A stretch of DNA of 64,000 nt. Origin: Spinellus fusiger (taxonomy: Eukaryota; Mucoromycota; Mucoromycetes; Mucorales; Phycomycetaceae). The notes beneath the pieces are model-generated. The model had not been told where the DNA came from. It saw only the letters and a program-made list of their open reading frames with translations, and made no database searches. The position numbers and the translations under genes are program-made. The stretch spans positions 124,001 to 188,000 of the forward strand of contig JALLLS010000065.1 in the NCBI GenBank assembly GCA_025094145.1, read 5' to 3'. This document shows, piece by piece, positions 1 through 11,187 of the stretch (position 1 is the stretch's first letter; each line of letters opens with the position of its first letter).

Positions 1-115
1 TCTTTTATATAAATGCAGCTGCATCCATCTAATTTTTAATAACAAATTTCCCATCGTATAAAGTCAAATTTCTACGCTTATCCTCTTTTGACTCTCTCTC
101 TCTCTTTCTTGAACC

Positions 116-2913
116 ATGACTCACCAAGAAATAGATTCAAAAGAACCAGGACCCTTCCCAATAATAGCACCGCCATGGATACAAACACGGACAGCTACCT
201 CTTCTACTACCAAAGACGCGTATACTTCTTCTCAACAAGACATGACACTTGCTGATGTTGACCTTGTCATTGTTTTTAAGTTTCCTACTCACTCCCACCT
301 CATCTCGAAACAGCAGCTAGAAATACAAGTGACAAGGGCTCTTGAGAATATTTCTTGTCAACTGAAAAAGGTGGGGCTCCTATTCCATATAAAACCTGGC
401 AAAGACACAGGTGTGTTGCTTGTCATGGTAGGATGTCCTTTGCTCTTACTTGAAACCCTTGTCAAAAGAGAACGGTACAGTTTCTCACTTTATTTAAAGA
501 GAGTAAAAGTAAAAGGAAGATCCTTCTACAAAGAGAAGGAATAGCCTATCCACAACCACCCTACCTATGGTATAAGCAATAGTAATAACAGTACATCTTT
601 GTATGTTGTGTTTATATATATTATATATTACATATTACATATATTATTAGTATGCGTGATTTCTTATTAGGCGTAAGGGCAGAAGATATCGACATGTCCC
701 AAGTCACAAAAGCTGAACGACAGAGGCTTATTTATGATCTAATTACAATGCCAAGTACAGAAGGAGGGGCCAATATTTCTTCCCTGACCGATGAGTATGT
801 GGATAGTATTATGCCTCTTCATGATGAAGCATTTAACAAAGTGAGTGATAAAAAGAAGCCCCTCTCCCCCTTTTTCTCTTTCTCCAAACCTATAAGAAAA
901 ACACCCAATGGATCATTCTAAGAATGAAAGAATAAATAAATAATACACTAGACTTGGATTCATGCATGGTCCAAAAAGTGGAGAATTGACGATCAAAACA
1001 TTAACAGCATTCGAGACCAGTTTGGAGAAAAGGCAGGAACACTGTTTATTCTTATTGAATCACTTATTGAAGAATAGATTGCTTATTACTTTGCCTTTGT
1101 TCAAAACTACCTTGTATGGCTCAGTGTTCCTTCTGTCTTGGGTATCTTCACTTATTTCACTCATGACAATACACTGGCCCTTGGGTATTCATTCGCCATG
1201 ATTCTGTGGTCTCTTCTCTTTATTGAGATGTGGAAGCGTAAAGAAAAAACACTGGCAATAGCATGGGGTACACGAGGCTGTTCAAAGCATGATAAGAGAC
1301 GAGCAGATTACGGGGGTGATGGTACGGTGTTTGATGAAGTCACAGGTGAAGAAACACCTTTTGTTAAGCCATGGAAGCTAATTGTACGTCGTGCATTGGC
1401 CATTCCTGGAGTGACATTGGGTGCAGTTCTATTGAGTGCTATTGTTGGTGTTGTGTTTTTGATCCAGCTATTTTTGCATGAATACTACACAGGCCCCTTT
1501 GGATTTGTATTGGTAAGTGGGATGGGGCATTGCGTCTGTATTCATCAATTGTCTGTTGAGGTAGCATTATGCACCTACACTAGGCTATGTGTTGCTGATT
1601 CCTACCATGTCGACTCTATATACAAAATGGGTCCGTCTATTGAATAACTGGGAGATGCATAAAACAGAGGCATCTTGGGAACAAAGCTATACACAAAAGA
1701 TCTTTATTGCTAACTTTCTTGTGGGCTATCTCTCCCTTGTAAGTGTCTATAGTCATCTGAATGTCATTTGCTCACTGATGCTGTTGATGCTTGATTGATA
1801 AAGTTCATTACTGCTTGGATCTATATTCCTTTTGGTGATCACGTACTGCCTTACCTGTCTGAATATAATATCAGTCATGAGCATAAAAAGGTAGACTTTG
1901 TGCGATTGAAAGCACAGTTGGTCTATTTTGTGGTATCAGGTCAAATCGTGGGGTTTGTGACTGAGATGGTGGTGCCTTTTGCCATGAGACGCCTTATGCC
2001 CAAAGCAAATAAGCTCAAGGAAAAGATAATTCATTCTAAACATGAAGATGATTCAATGGATGCATTGAACCTATCTATGGAGGAGAAAGAAAAGTCATTT
2101 ATGGAAAGTGTCTATAAGCAAGTGGAGAAGGAAGAATACAATCTGTATACGGATTATGTAGAGATGGTGATCCAGGTACAAATAATAATAAGGGGAGGTT
2201 TGATATTTCTTTGGATATGTATTTAGTATGCACTATGTATTTGTTTTTTTTATCTTAGTTTGGCTATGTCAGTATGTTTTCTACAGTTTGGCCATTGACT
2301 GCCTTGTGCTGTAGCATCAACAATTGGGTGGAACTGCGTGGTGATGCACTCAAGATCTGCAAGTATACAAGGTAAGGCTTATTTATACAATCAATTATTG
2401 AGAGTGTTATAGATGCCCTATTCCAGCAAGAGCAGAGGGATCAGACCCATGGATTGGCAATATGGTAAGTAATAGTACATATACATAGTATACAGTATTG
2501 TTTATAATAGATATGTTTAGGAAACACTTGTCTGGCTGTCTTCTATTACTATGGCTTCTTTTGCTTATCTGTTTCACCCTTCTACTGATATCCACTCACC
2601 CTACACACCCATTATGACCCTACTAGCAGTCATGGTATCTGAGCATCTTTATGTTTTTCTTTGTTTTTGTATTCAAACAGCCGTCCATACCTTCCCCTAC
2701 CCAGCTGATACCAAATTGAAAAGAGAAGAGTACAAGCTCAAGAAGAAATGGTTGGATCAATGGAGTCAAACCACATTGCCACAACAAACCCTATCATCAT
2801 TGCAAGGGCAAGACATGCCCATCACACATATTAATACCAATATTACTACTCTTCAGAATGAGCAGACAGAACAAGGCATTTGTTGGATACAGTCTATTTT
2901 CAAGAATCACTAA
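116..2913 (+). CDS. Anoctamin/TMEM16-family membrane protein (Ist2-like)
   Basis: Predicted nine-exon gene: join(116..474, 651..840, 952..1032, 1078..1512, 1565..1738, 1804..2175, 2259..2371, 2413..2464, 2521..2913), giving 722 residues; all phases agree. The N-terminal cytosolic part ends in a 'RMRDFLLGVR' segment, as in fungal Ist2 relatives. The multi-helix anoctamin core follows, with recognisable pieces 'FGEKIAYYFAF', 'LHEYYTGPFGFVL', 'WEMHKTEASWEQSYTQKIF', 'NNWVELRGDALKI' and 'RCPIPARAEGSDPWIG'. The family comprises lipid scramblases and calcium-activated channels; fungal members tether ER to plasma membrane. Which activity applies here is not visible. The third intron (1033-1077) needs a GC donor (GCAGGA) to keep phase. 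The stop lies 118 bp from the convergent SURF4 stop. The family call is firm; the exon 1/2 junction is the least certain boundary. Confidence 0.92.
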
Positions 2914-3031
2914 GCTAGCGTTTGTTTTGCTTGCTTGCTTATTTGTTTTTTTTGTTTGTTTTTAAATGCAAGAAAAATAAAAATAAAAGGGATAATAAAA
3001 ATAAAAGAATCCATCTTTTACAGTTTTGTCT

Positions 3032-4152
3032 CTATTTGTATTTCTTTCCACTAATTAAGCTACCAGAGCCAATTGAAATTAAAACTAACACACTGCCCAC
3101 CACACTCAATGCGTGGGCAATATCGTACTTTTTAGTGTCTTGGTGAGAAGGGGGGGCCTGGACAGAGCACCAGCTGTTGGCTATCCCATTGACAATACTG
3201 AGAACAGAAATAAGAAAAGTGAGAGACCATTGGGACCTGAAGACAATAGTCATTAAACTACACGCAACAAGACCTGCAGTTGATACGATGAGCCATGAAA
3301 AACTCCATTCTCCATTCACAACATATCCAATAAAGAGAAGAACAAGTAAAACACGGCCTGCTACTTGCAAGTGGATTTGTCTTTCGCCTTCTGGTAGACG
3401 TGGTAGAGCTGCCCAGATACTCTTTTTGCGTCGTCGTAACAGGGATTCGGATAAACAGAGTAATAGACTTCCAGTAATGGATAGATTACGGAGGAAGAAC
3501 GCCTGTAGATATGGGTTGGTACAAAGATGTGTTGGTACATGTGTAGAGGGTTGGGTAGATGGATAAATAGATGATTGGGTAAATGGATAAATACACAAAT
3601 ATACAAATATGTTAATAACACAAATATGTTAATAGCACAAATATGTTAATAACATAAATATGTTAATAACACAAATATAGGAGAATTGAGGGTAAAGAGA
3701 TTAAATCAAAATCTTACCAAATCAAACACAAGATCATAAGTAATCGCCTGCAGTAGCATTGTCATTGATAGCAAAGCAACAGCTATACCCGTCTTCTTTC
3801 GAAATACCACTGCATAGGAAGCACTCACCATTGTCTACCGTAGTATGGATCAAGTTAATCAGCACAATGTCATTTCCAATCCTGTCGATCTCCAAGCAAC
3901 ATGATACTAATTTTTCTACATTACCACACCATACACCACCAACAGTCCAAACACTATTGAACGCGATAAAAGAGAGAGGATTTGGCCTTTTTCCCAGTGA
4001 TTCAACCAAGGCACTACCATATGAGCTGTCTCCTCTAGAAAAGGAGTGACGATGAATAGTCGACCTACGATTGGTAAATACTTCTTGACAGATGCTTTTA
4101 AATAGAGCATATCTAAAGAGTGTCTCGTTGTAGAGTCCTTTTTAATGTCCAT
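3032..4152 (-). CDS. ERV29: SURF4/Erv29 cargo receptor
   Basis: Three exons on the minus strand: complement(join(3032..3502, 3718..3834, 3925..4152)), 271 residues, close to the usual 269 of SURF4. SURF4/Erv29 is a multi-pass receptor that packages soluble secretory proteins into COPII vesicles at the ER. Family features seen are the start 'KKYLPIVGRLFIVTPFLEE', a membrane segment rebuilt exactly across the first splice ('GVTMVSASYAVVF'), 'GRVLLVLLFIGYV' and 'KYDIAHALSVVGSVLVLISI'. The C-terminus is KKYK, a dilysine ER-retrieval signal of the KKXX type. The second intron (3503-3717) carries an AT-rich tandem repeat. The start lies 405 bp from the divergent SGT1 start. Confidence 0.93.
3595..3690. 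repeat. AT-rich tandem repeat in SURF4 intron 2
   Basis: About five degenerate copies of a 17-18 bp unit resembling AACACAAATATGTTAAT lie inside the second SURF4 intron. They add length to the intron and carry no coding signal. Confidence 0.75.
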
Positions 4153-4557
4153 CTATAGTTAAAGAATCAACAGAAGAGAAAGAACAAGAAGAATGTATTA
4201 GAATGAATGAAAATTCCTCTGCTTAATAAAACATGGTAAAGTCCTTTTTTATATTTATATTTATATTTATATTTATATTTAATGATGTATATTTTATACT
4301 CTCTATTTTATACTCTCTATTTTATACCCTTTTATTCTATCATTATTGTTTCTCTATTCTATCTCTATATGCCACTCTCTGTAGGTGTACTTGTACTTGT
4401 ATCTATATTCGTATTACCACTGGCTTAACAGTCAATCCAACCTACTTGGCATCCCACCCCTTTTTGCTGTGGTGGTTGAGGATAAGTTAATACACCGACA
4501 GATGGATTGCATAACTGTAGTGACAGTCACTCTTCTATTCATTTCTTCCTCTTTCTA

Positions 4558-6212
4558 ATGACAAACGCAACTGAGTGGCATACCAAGGCTTGTGAGGCCT
4601 ATTTTAATAATGAGTTTGAGGAGTCTGCTATTCTGTTTAGCAAGGTTATTGAAGAAGACCCCTCCAAACCAGATGTTCTACTGAAGCGGTAGGTGTATCA
4701 AGAAGGCACATGGACATATTAGCAGACTCTACTCAACTACGGTCTCTTGTTATTGTTCATAAAGGTGTGCAGCCTATCAGAATTCAAATGATTATGCAAA
4801 GGCACTGGGAGACGCAGAAAGAGCTCTGGCTATTATTGAGAAATCCACCTCAGAAGAACACCGCAGTCTTCTTGCAAAGGCACACTTGAATACAGGGCAA
4901 GTCTTTTCTTCTTTTCTTATCTTATCAACCGGGGTCTTCTAAATCCATCCACTATAGTGTTTGTTTACATCATCTTGGTCACTATACCCAAGCACAGGAA
5001 CATTTTGAACAGTCCAGGAAGGAAGAACCAGAGAATAATACGATATTGAATTGGTTCAAGAGGAATTCAAACAAAATACCTATTGGTAAGTTGGGATGAG
5101 TTGACTGTAGATTCTGCCCAAGCATCTCTCTGATGTCTTTTTCTCTCTCTCTCTCTGTGTGTGTATGTATGTACAGGACCTGTTCCTATTGCACCTACCA
5201 CCACCACCACCACCACCACCACGACTCCTAAAGAAGTCAGAGCCAGGTAAACACTTTATCACACTTTATCACACTCTATCACAGCCTAGAAGGGCATGTT
5301 GCTTATCCATCCCTTTCATAGACATGAGTGGTTCCAGAGCGAACAATGGGTGACTCTCCAAGTCCTCATGAAGAACATTCAACCTGGCACCGTCCAGCTA
5401 GAGTTCTACCCTCGTGCGGTAAGCATTCCTCCATCACCTCATTCTACTCCATCTTACTCTCCATCCCACTAGCTATCTCTCTGTATTAAAATGTCCTCTG
5501 GCTCAGACTACAATCTGGAATTGGATCCACTGTCCTATGCCATTGATCCTTCCCAATCCACCTATAAAGTCCTCTCTACTAAACTAGAGATCCGACTGAA
5601 GAAACAAGAACAGGGCATTCTATGGAAACATCTAGAGGGAGAAGATACTCTCACCACATCAAGTAAGGGACAGACAGATTGCACCTACCTCCCCTACCTC
5701 CCCTACCTACTACAAAATAGACAAAAGAACCTACAGAATAGACAGAAGAACACACAGAATAGAAAGAGCACAGCCATAGCTGACATTTATGCCTGATGTT
5801 TTCTCCCCCCCTCCCCCTCACAGTGACACAGGCAGCCCCTCCACCCACTGCCACACACAAAACAGCCAAAGACTGGAATAAGTTGGCCAAGACCATTGAG
5901 GAAGAACAGGAGAAGCCAGAGGGAGAAAAGGCCCTGAATGCGATGTTTCAGCAGATCTACAGCAATGCGACAGATGATGCAAAGAGAGCCATGATGAAGA
6001 GTTTTGTCGAGAGCAATGGTACCTGTTTATCCACAAACTGGTCTGAAGTGGGCAGTCAAGTCGTAGAGACAAAACCACCCGAGGGAATGATTGCTAAAAA
6101 GGTAAAGGGAGAAGGATAGAAGGATAGAAGAAGGGTGGCTATCTTGTACTGACCTCCCTTGTCTATGGATGTATTTCTATTGTCTCTGCTGAACCTACAG
6201 TATGAAGGTTAA
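4558..6212 (+). CDS. SGT1: SGT1 co-chaperone (TPR-CS-SGS)
   Basis: Eight exons: join(4558..4688, 4765..4896, 4958..5085, 5177..5246, 5322..5418, 5473..5662, 5824..6101, 6201..6212), 345 residues. Domain order is diagnostic: an N-terminal TPR block starting 'TEWHTKACEAYFNNEFEE', a Thr-rich linker, a CS domain ('HEWFQSEQWVTLQVLMKN' to 'LEIRLKKQEQGILW') and a C-terminal SGS domain ('SNGTCLSTNWSEVG', 'PPEGMIAKKYEG'). SGT1 bridges HSP90 and SKP1/SCF ligases and is needed for kinetochore assembly in yeast. The second intron starts GCAAGT and is a GC-AG intron forced by phase. The last coding exon is only 12 nt (YEG plus stop). It ends 128 bp from the convergent UMP1 stop. Confidence 0.94.
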
Positions 6213-6340
6213 AGACGTGTTGTGTAATGTGTGTAGTCTACAGACAAGTCCATTAAATCTCCACTCTTTGTCTTGTATTTTCTATAGTGTTTTATACACT
6301 TCTTTATTCATTTATTCATTTATTCATAGAACATATCTCA

Positions 6341-7061
6341 TTAGATGTTCAGGCGCTGTGCCATAAGTGTATGCACATCATTTGTAGCAGTGGGCATGAA
6401 TGCAAATGTTTCTATTCTCCAATAAGTGTCTTTTCTTTTGGCAGTCACTGTACATTACCTTGGAAGACATCCTTTTCATCCATTGTCTCGTCTTTACCCA
6501 TAAGAATATCGACATGGGGACTGGGACGAGAAAGAAGAGGTGTACGATGATGCTGTGGTGTGTGCAAAATATAGATGCATAGAGTAAGAACACTCACTCA
6601 AACACTCACCCAATTGCTCAATCACCCAATTGCTTTGTCACAGTACCTTTTCAATAAGACTTTTCTCCATCATCATACGAATAGGTGCGTGCATACCATA
6701 GGCTTGACGTGCCATGTTCAGCTTCAACTCCCACTGTGTTCCATCCCACTATCATAAACAACAATAACAACAATGTGTGTGTGTTGGTATATACTTTCTT
6801 TTTTTTTCCTATTTTTCATAGGGTTCCATGCTGCAACAACGTACCTGTTGGAGTCTGTGCTCCAGTGGGTGTCCTGCTGTGACCTCAGACTTGATAGAGC
6901 GAGTGCCATAACGAAGAGCGTCATGACCTCCTAGTTCAGCGTGGGTTGTGTCCAGTGTGGATTTCACTGTGGTATCAGGACGAGCACTAGGCACAATACG
7001 GAAGGACTATGGACTCGTTCTTATATATACTTGTTCTCTTGTTCTTTTCATTTCTTACCAT
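6341..7061 (-). CDS. UMP1: Proteasome maturation factor UMP1/POMP
   Basis: Five exons on the minus strand: complement(join(6341..6411, 6459..6552, 6647..6748, 6845..7006, 7059..7061)), 143 residues, like human POMP (141). UMP1 is the chaperone that helps 20S half-proteasomes dimerise and is then degraded. Family signatures seen are 'TRSIKSEVTAGHPLEHRLQQ', 'AYGMHAPIRMMMEKSL', 'HVDILMGKDETMDEKDVFQE' and the end 'VHTLMAQRLNI'. The coding part of the first exon is only the ATG, followed at once by GTAAGA; splicing gives MSFRIVPSARP, similar to fungal UMP1 N-termini. The start lies 154 bp from the divergent COQ7 start, so the two probably share a promoter region. Confidence 0.92.
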
Positions 7062-7215
7062 AGCAGAAGAGAGAGGAAAGTAGGGAAGAACAGGTTAAAA
7101 AGAAAGAAAGAGAGACACGCAATCCCCATTCTCAGCAGCGACGTCTTCATTCAACAGTCACATGAGAAGGCTCCATGCATGTGGATTGCTTGTTCTCTCT
7201 CTCTCTCTTTTAGAA

Positions 7216-7963
7216 ATGTCAACACACACATGGACTGCTATGGGGCTAAGAAGATCCCTCTCTCTGGCAAAGCACTGCTCACCAACATACTACGGCTCAC
7301 CAAGACACCACGGCTCACCAAGACACCACTCCACCACCTCCACCCACCGCCCACTGACTGCCACTGAGAAGAGCACACTGGAGACTATGATACGTGTGGA
7401 CCAGGCAGGAGAGGTGGGTGCCTACTACATCTACAAGGGACAGTTGGCGGTGCTTGGGAAAGACAAAAAGGTGGGGCCTCTTCTTCATGAGATGTGGGAG
7501 CAGGAGGAGAAGCACCTCGAGCGGTTTGATGGACTGATAGCAGAACACCGTGTCCGTCCCAGTCTGTTGCGGCCGTTGTGGGAGGCTGCTGGATTTGTTG
7601 TGGGTGTGGGCACTGCATGGATGGGCAAGGAGGCTGCCATGGCCTGCACTGAGGCTGTGGAGACAGTGATTGGGAACCACTACAACGACCAGCTGCGGGT
7701 GTTGTGGGAGATCAAGGAGCCTACGCCGTCTGTTGTGGCACTGAGCAAGGTAGAGTCTCTTTTCTCTTTCTTTCTTTAGTATTGATCTCTCTTCATCCCT
7801 GCCGTCTTTCAATTAGACAGTGGCTCAGTTCAGAGACGATGAGCTAGAACACCACGCTATTGCAGTGGAGAATGATGCACACAAGGCTCCTTTTCACACT
7901 GCCCTCAAGACAGGCATTATGCAAGGGTGCAAAACAGCCATATGGGTGGCTGAGCGTGTATAG
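7216..7963 (+). CDS. COQ7: COQ7 5-demethoxyubiquinone hydroxylase
   Basis: Two exons: join(7216..7749, 7817..7963), 226 residues. COQ7 is the di-iron mono-oxygenase of the penultimate step of ubiquinone synthesis at the mitochondrial inner membrane. Ligand regions are visible: 'RVDQAGEVGAYYIY' (Glu), 'EQEEKHLERF' (ExxH), 'TEAVETVIGNHYN' (ExxH) and, after the intron, 'DDELEHHAIA' (ExxH). The first 50 residues are rich in Arg, Ser, Thr and His without acidic residues, fitting a mitochondrial presequence, and include a short repeat 'GSPRHHGSPRHH'. I chose the ATG at 7216, just after a pyrimidine run ending in TTTAG. That run could be the acceptor of a 5' UTR intron, and an upstream start cannot be excluded. 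Confidence 0.93.
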
Positions 7964-8244
7964 AAAAGAGAAGAAGAAAGCAAGGGGGCAAAAGAAGCGT
8001 ACTATAATAAACAGTAGATCAACAAAGGAAGAGAGATGATTGGCCTGCTCCTCATCCCTCATAGAAACGGGTCACTTGCAGGCTGCCTGGAAGTGTCTAT
8101 TCCAATGCATTTTCATCCTGTACTCCTTCTCCTGGCCAATAAGAACGCCACTCCCATGTGATGGAGTAGTATAAGACCCTCACGTAGATTTGTCTTTCTT
8201 CTTTCTTCCTTCTTCTTCTTATAGACATACTCTTTGTTTCTACC

Positions 8245-8703
8245 ATGTCAGATATTAAAGCAGAGGGATTCAAGAGTGCTCCTGTGTTTGCCTCTCTCCA
8301 GCAGAGTCTCAGTGCTCTTTCTCCTGAGGCCAAGGCCAAGCTCATCAAACAGGTCAAGGGAGTCTTTGAGTTCACTATCAAGAACAGTCAAGGCAAATCT
8401 GAACTCTTTACTGTGGATCTCAAAAAGGAAGGCAATGTGAAGCAGGGCAAGGGCACAGGCAAGCCAGATGTGTCTATTGCTATGGAGGATGAGGACTTTG
8501 TCTCTCTTTCTTCTGGAAAGCTCAATGGTAAGAAAAAAAGAAAAAAAAAGGGGGGGAAGAGAGAGAACATGGATTGATTCGTGGTGTGTACAGGTCAAAA
8601 GGCATTCCTCTCGGGCAAATTGAAGCTGAAGGGTCAGATGGGATTGGCCACCAAATTGGATGGCGTGTTTAAGCAGCTCTCCAAAAAGGACTCCAAGCTG
8701 TAA
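8245..8703 (+). CDS. SCP2-domain sterol/lipid carrier protein
   Basis: Two exons: join(8245..8527, 8594..8703), 130 residues, the size of a stand-alone SCP2 domain. Family segments seen are 'PVFASLQQSLSAL', 'KQVKGVFEFTIKNSQGK', 'TVDLKKEGNVKQGKG', 'PDVSIAMEDEDFVSLSSGKL' and, after the intron, 'GQKAFLSGKLKLKGQMGLA' and 'KLDGVFKQL'. SCP2 domains bind fatty acids and sterols and often act in peroxisomes. The protein ends in KKDSKL, so the last three residues SKL are a canonical type-1 peroxisomal targeting signal. Peroxisomal matrix location is therefore likely. Confidence 0.93.
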
Positions 8704-10456
8704 AGAATGAAAAGAAAGAACTTGTTCCTATAAAAAACACATGATCAAAAAATAATCCTGCAAGACATAGATACATTAGACAGGCTGTAAATAGACGAGA
8801 AAGAAAGAAGGGGGGACAGTGGACGTGTCATGTTCATGTCTTTGGAACCAAAATGGGTTGGAAAAGCTAAAGTGTATTCTACAGTCTGGACGGTGTTTGA
8901 ATAATCCTACACACTAGGAGATTATTGGGATATATAAAGAAATATCCTGAGAATAAAATCACAATATTCATGTGATTGGCCAATGTGTTTGGAAAGGGCT
9001 TTTTCGCTGTCTAAATAGACGATTTCAAACTCCAATTGCCTGTTTAAGCAATGGCTATTGACTTTGCAATTAAAAAGTATAGAATTGGCTGTAAAGAGAT
9101 GAAATAGAACAAGAATCCACTTAATATTACAACTTAGTCATTGCATTTATTGTTTAACATAATGTGTTATCCTTAGGCCCATAGTATTTGTAGTATGAAA
9201 CTACTTGAGAGAGATGTATTATAAGACACACACTGAATTAACTCTAGTGATCATTGTCCATAAAATAGAACCAATGTCACTTACATTGAGAACTGTATAG
9301 TCATTCATTGACTCAATATTCATAATCACCTCAAGTATCTTATTGTAACTGGTATTAACAATAGTACTTAATGAGAACAAAGTATTGTTTCTAATACTGG
9401 ACTCTAGGCCCAAGGCAAATAGAGTGTGAATTGTTTGGTTTGTGAATTTTAACTTGTGAATTTTAACTTGTGAATTATTTGACTTGTGATTTTTCTGAGT
9501 GGAGGCTAAAGTGTAAGATCACCAGAATAGAGAAAGGAAAATTAGTTGTTACGATATTCCCCTTCCTTTGTTATTTCTCACACTGTCCATACACATCGAC
9601 ACCCAAGCACTTGTCAAGATGAGCATAACTGAGCAAGGTAATGTGCCATTATTAACAATTCAAAACAATAGGAGGTGATGGACACTACCAAGGACTATTC
9701 TGAAAGTGAAAAGGTAAGTAGTGTCTTCCTCTGGGTTTAGGTTCATTTTAATCCACAAGACACTCATTGTATTGTTATTAGGCAGAGGCTCTCAAGTCAG
9801 TCTTAGGTGGTCTTCTACAAGGTCAATAATGTCTAGAGTATACTCCTGAGTATATTTATCTATCTCCCAAGGATAAAGCACAAGGCCTTTAGGGTGTGGA
9901 TTCTATTGTTATGAGGGAATGCACTTGGGCAGTAGCTATAGTACATAGTATAGTATTAGCTATACTATTGCAATAAACAATTCTATTCATCAACACTATA
10001 TTCTATTGATAATACAATTTGATAGTGAGGTATTCTACAAAAGGAAATAATAAATTGGATACTTACAAACCTTTTGATTTTAAACACAGTTCCATGAAAG
10101 GGCAAAATATTTTTAGACGTAAAAGGAAAGATATATCACCGCTTAAAGGTCAGAAATTCCTCCTGGTGTGTAGCTAAGGCACCTGACAGAAGTGGATCGG
10201 GTGCTGAGAATACCATAAAAGGAGAATATAAACTCAGAGTGTTTTTTTTCTTTTTCTTTCTCATTCTTTTCTTCCTTTCTTTCTTTCTTTTCTTTTTTTA
10301 TTTTCTGCTTTGCCTCCAATACCACTTTTTTCTTTCTATCTGTTGCTGATTCTATCAACAATCTATAATTTATAAACAATTTTATACTTTATAAACAATT
10401 TCTATTTCTGTTTCTACTCCATCTTTTATTAGTGCTAAATAGATAGATAAAAAGAA
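8704..10456. other. 1.75 kb gap, mostly without genes
   Basis: AT-rich sequence between the SCP2 gene and the tail-anchored protein gene. It contains short A/T direct repeats near 9430-9490 (variants of TTAACTTGTGAATT), a candidate tiny spliced ORF at 9678-9829 listed separately, and a pyrimidine-rich promoter-like run at 10240-10330. No convincing longer coding region on either strand. Confidence 0.6.
9678..9829 (+). CDS. Candidate 27-residue spliced ORF, unknown
   Basis: An ATG at 9678 opens 12 codons to a strong donor (AAG|GTAAGT at 9713/9714). A TATTAG acceptor at 9780-9781 leads in the same phase into 15 codons and TAA at 9827-9829. The product reads 'MDTTKDYSESEK' then 'AEALKSVLGGLLQGQ', an acidic half followed by an amphipathic helix-like half. 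An upstream short ORF (ATG 9619) has its own donor and acceptor (9638, 9670) but does not join this frame. I recognise no family. It could be a real microprotein, a piece of a non-coding transcript, or chance. Confidence 0.2.
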
Positions 10457-11101
10457 ATGGCAGTCTTCCACTCCACCTCACTACGCCAACGAACAAAACA
10501 CACTACAGTAGATGATGACGACGACTATGAAGAACCACCGTCAGAAAGCACGGCTGACATTTCCTCTCTTCCGCTCTTTCCTAGCCACACCCCCTACCGC
10601 AGAGACAGCACCAGCAGCAACGAAAGCAGCGACTTTCTTCATATCCATCTACACACAGACAGTCTTCATGACTCCAGAGACGCAAGAGACCCTTTTATTG
10701 ACCTGGCTCAGGCTGCACTGGAGGAGGCTACAGTGGAGGAGGACCAGAGAGGAGTGATTCAGGAAGTGGTAGAGACATTGATAGCCCAGACAGGGGCTCC
10801 TCTTGTTGTCGATGCTATTGCTGAGCAGCGACAGAGCCAGGATATCATTGAGAAGCTGGCAGAGAGTCACCAGGAGGAGCAGCTAAAGTACAAGCCTAAC
10901 CAGCACAAGTACCAGTACCAGGAAGTGGGTGCCTTGAAGGAGCCTGAAGAAGGGACACTGCCAGAAGCAGGTCCAGTCACAGGTCCTACGACTGCCTCTC
11001 CCACAGGACAGTGTGCCTCTGAGTACTCGTGGCGTCTGTTTAGGGTGCTTTTGTTAGCAAGTGTCGTTGGTTTGGTATACCACTGTATAGGCAGTCTGTA
11101 G
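10457..11101 (+). CDS. Predicted tail-anchored protein, unknown function
   Basis: Intronless ORF of 214 residues. The N-terminal two-thirds is polar and probably disordered, with an acidic patch ('TVDDDDDYEEPPSEST') and a Ser-rich stretch. Residues about 80-140 look helical ('DPFIDLAQAALEEATVEE', 'VIQEVVETLIAQTG', 'IIEKLAESHQEEQLKY'). The last 23 residues form one hydrophobic helix ('WRLFRVLLLASVVGLVYHCI') with only GSL after it, the usual plan of a tail-anchored protein of the ER, mitochondrial or peroxisomal membrane. I recognise no family. A pyrimidine-rich tract and in-frame stops precede the ATG, so the start is reasonable. Confidence 0.7.
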   Translation: MAVFHSTSLRQRTKHTTVDDDDDYEEPPSESTADISSLPLFPSHTPYRRDSTSSNESSDFLHIHLHTDSLHDSRDARDPFIDLAQAALEEATVEEDQRGVIQEVVETLIAQTGAPLVVDAIAEQRQSQDIIEKLAESHQEEQLKYKPNQHKYQYQEVGALKEPEEGTLPEAGPVTGPTTASPTGQCASEYSWRLFRVLLLASVVGLVYHCIGSL

Positions 11102-11187
11102 ATATACTGTGTAGATACTGTGTAGATTCTGTGTAGATATACTGTGTAGATATACTGTGTAGATATACTGTGTAGATATACTGTGTA
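11102..11187. repeat. 13-bp minisatellite
   Basis: Directly after the stop codon of the tail-anchored protein gene, about six copies of a 13-17 bp unit around GATATACTGTGTA run head to tail. The array probably lies in the 3' UTR. Confidence 0.85.
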
